Origin: Epiperipatus broadwayi
Taxonomy: Eukaryota > Onychophora > Udeonychophora > Euonychophora > Peripatidae
NCBI GenBank assembly: GCA_028023455.1
Contig: JAQFVV010012511.1
Location: 2,356,165 to 2,420,164, forward strand
Length of the DNA stretch: 64,000 bases
Direction: 5' to 3'
Shown: positions 62,030 through 64,000 of the stretch, piece after piece
Numbering within the stretch: position 1 is the first letter of the stretch
Layout of the letters: each line of letters starts with the position of its first letter
Notes under the pieces: generated by a model
The model's database searches: none
The model's input: the letters and a program-made list of their open reading frames with translations, nothing else
What the model was told of the DNA's origin: nothing
Program-made: the position numbers and the translations under genes

Positions 62030-64000
62030 AATACCATCATTTATTTAATAATGAGAATGCAAAAGAAGTGGCTTAGAATATTTTAAGTTCATGAATAGTA
62101 TAGACTGTAGTTTAGAATAATAATAAAAATATAGATTTAAAGTTGGAAGAAAAAATAGATTATGAAACTAACTGCATTATCTCATTTTTTAAGCAGAATT
62201 TACCACGGATATTTTTATATAAATTACTCTTAATCTTTTTGAAAACTTTTTACTTTCAGTTTTATATTTAATTTAGTAGGTGTTGTTTTATTGTTAAGGA
62301 TTAAGTGAATTAATCTGCCATGCTGGAGTTTAAATACATAGTTGAGTTGGGATTTTTAAGTTGATGAGAATTTGATTTTTCTATATATTCAACCTAAATC
62401 CAATTCTAGCTATTTTCTCAAGATTGATTAATAAATAGATAACTAACTACATTTAGTTGGTTTGGACATCCTGTATTAGTATAATCTATTGGCTTCTCTA
62501 TAATAATTGCTGGATCATTTAATTGATGTTGAGCCTTTGCAAATTTTTGTTTCAAGTGCAATTAGTTGCTGCTACAAAAAAAATATTACTTCAGACTTAT
62601 TATGAGTTTAAACAGGAAATTATTCTACCCATGAAATCAAGCACTTTTATAAAATATTTTACCAATGCTACATTTTTAAGCTTATGTAATGTGTATGGGT
62701 TTATTTTTTAAAAAATATCATCAATAATGGTTTGCAGTCCATGACCATATTAAATTTCTGGTCATTCAGATATTGGCAATCCTCTTCTTTTTGATGATTC
62801 TCTTCTTTCATCACTAACTTTTCAATAATCATTTCATGATGTAATCAAGATTAGATAATTTCAAGTGAGATCTCAAATTTTCACTTGTTCATTTTTCTTG
62901 TCACCCATGGAATTGGATTATAGCTATTTATCAAGAAATGGTCATTAAATAGATAACAGGTATTTTTAATTGGAATTATCTTTGTTATTCTTAATATACT
63001 AATGTTATCTTTATTTTTGGAACAAAGTATCAGTTTGAGAGTCTTATATGGCTTAGCTCAGCACAAAGTAAAGTAATGAACTCTGGAAACTAAGGAGTCC
63101 TGAATTAATTATCAATTGCGTAAAAAAAAAAGTAGAAAAATTTACTTTGTTTAATTAAGTGAAATGATTTCACTCAATTTGTTACTTGAATACTCAAATA
63201 TCTCATAACATCATGTATAATGTGTTAGTAAAGTGGCTGATTCAAGGATTAAAGTTTCTTGTTTATGAAAAATGCTTATGTAACTAAATGAACAGAATTA
63301 TTGTAGTGCGCCTATTACTTTTATGCACAAATATGACATGAAGCCCTAAACAACTGTTCATATAATTATTTGTTTATCTGGATTAAACGGGTCTGAAGGA
63401 TGAAACATTATTTTAATATGTATGGCATAGGAAAAGCAGGAAGTGATTATTAATAAAGAAAGTAGTTTTTTTTATTTTTATCCATTTTATAGACATAAAT
63501 TTAAATAGATTGCAAGACGAAATAAAAATAAATTTATTCGAGTTTCAAAACTATAAATAAATGAAAACTTTTATTAAAAATTGGTATTTAATAGATTCGC
63601 TTTTTTATATATATTTAATTTGTTAAATTTATTGCAAATTACATTTTCACAGGTAATTACACAATAAAGCATGTACAATACAGCGTAAACTTTTTTTTTA
63701 GAAAATATCAAACATCTTTTTGATTTTAAAACCGTTTCGCTTTCAATTAAATGTTTAATGTTTTTTATGTATACAAACAGTTAAATTTGCTGTATGATAC
63801 AATAGAAACTTTCTCTAAAAAGAATTGATCAGAATAAACAATTATAAAAAAATCTTCAAAGTAAAAAATCAAATGAAACTAGTAAATAAATGACTTTTAT
63901 TGAAGCATCCATTAGTTAGGAATTTTATCAGCACAAAAGAAAGAGGCTGAAAGACAATAAATTAGACTCCATCTTGACATGAAAATATATTACCGAAAAG
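62030..64000. other. Non-genic A+T-rich DNA (2 kb)
   Basis: No gene, RNA or repeat that I can support. The frame at 62523-62711 is short and unrecognised. Confidence 0.4.

Overview
This window looks like gene-poor, repeat-rich nuclear DNA from a metazoan, probably an invertebrate. By eye it is very A+T-rich, at roughly a quarter G+C. I found no convincing host protein-coding gene and no bacterial or organellar features. Every coding stretch I can identify comes from a transposable element: at least four non-LTR retrotransposon lineages or copies, a mariner-type transposase, a hAT-like end and a possible retroelement coiled-coil ORF. I cannot name the species.

Layout. 0-5.3 kb: a long AAT microsatellite, a 982-bp terminal-inverted-repeat element (1097-2078), three perfect small hairpins, a mariner transposase relic (about 3.96-4.85 kb) and a hammerhead-bearing repeat. 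5.3-27 kb: mostly featureless A+T-rich DNA with an RTE-type relic at 7.4 kb, a tRNA-Gly(UCC)-derived sequence at 8.1 kb, a coiled-coil gag-like ORF at 11.4 kb, a 283-bp AAT array at 13.7 kb and several short diverged tandem duplications. 28.3-31.1 kb: two decayed RTE copies lying tail to tail. 31.2-36.5 kb: two hammerhead repeats. One is split by a near-full-length RTE retrotransposon (33130-36405, minus) whose single reading frame carries three stop codons and no frameshift. 36.5-48.8 kb: a hAT-like end, another deleted LINE relic (39.8-42.0 kb), AAT and AT microsatellites and a cryptically simple AAT/AAC region. 48.8-50 kb: a small TIR element interrupted by an inverted pair of hammerhead repeats with a 15-bp target-site duplication. 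51.3-57.1 kb: a foldback element, then a two-ORF LINE whose ORF1 has an SGNH-esterase-like domain and whose ORF2 has endonuclease, reverse transcriptase and a C-terminal zinc motif, then a jockey-like reverse transcriptase relic. 57.2-64 kb: a tandem (475-bp period) hammerhead repeat, two more foldback elements and a decayed inverted hammerhead pair.

The most interesting content is the dispersed hammerhead-ribozyme repeat family. At least seven copies keep part of a type I hammerhead: CTGATGA, then a TGCT/AGCA stem II, then GAAA, then a palindromic minimal stem III (ATACGTAT), then cleavage after A, with stem I formed by ACCAA/TTGGT plus an outer paired segment. Copies occur as tandem partial-plus-full units, as inverted truncated pairs, and with target-site duplications of variable length (15 bp and about 39 bp). 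This is how Penelope-like-element pLTRs and retrozymes are organised, and no coding partner is visible here.
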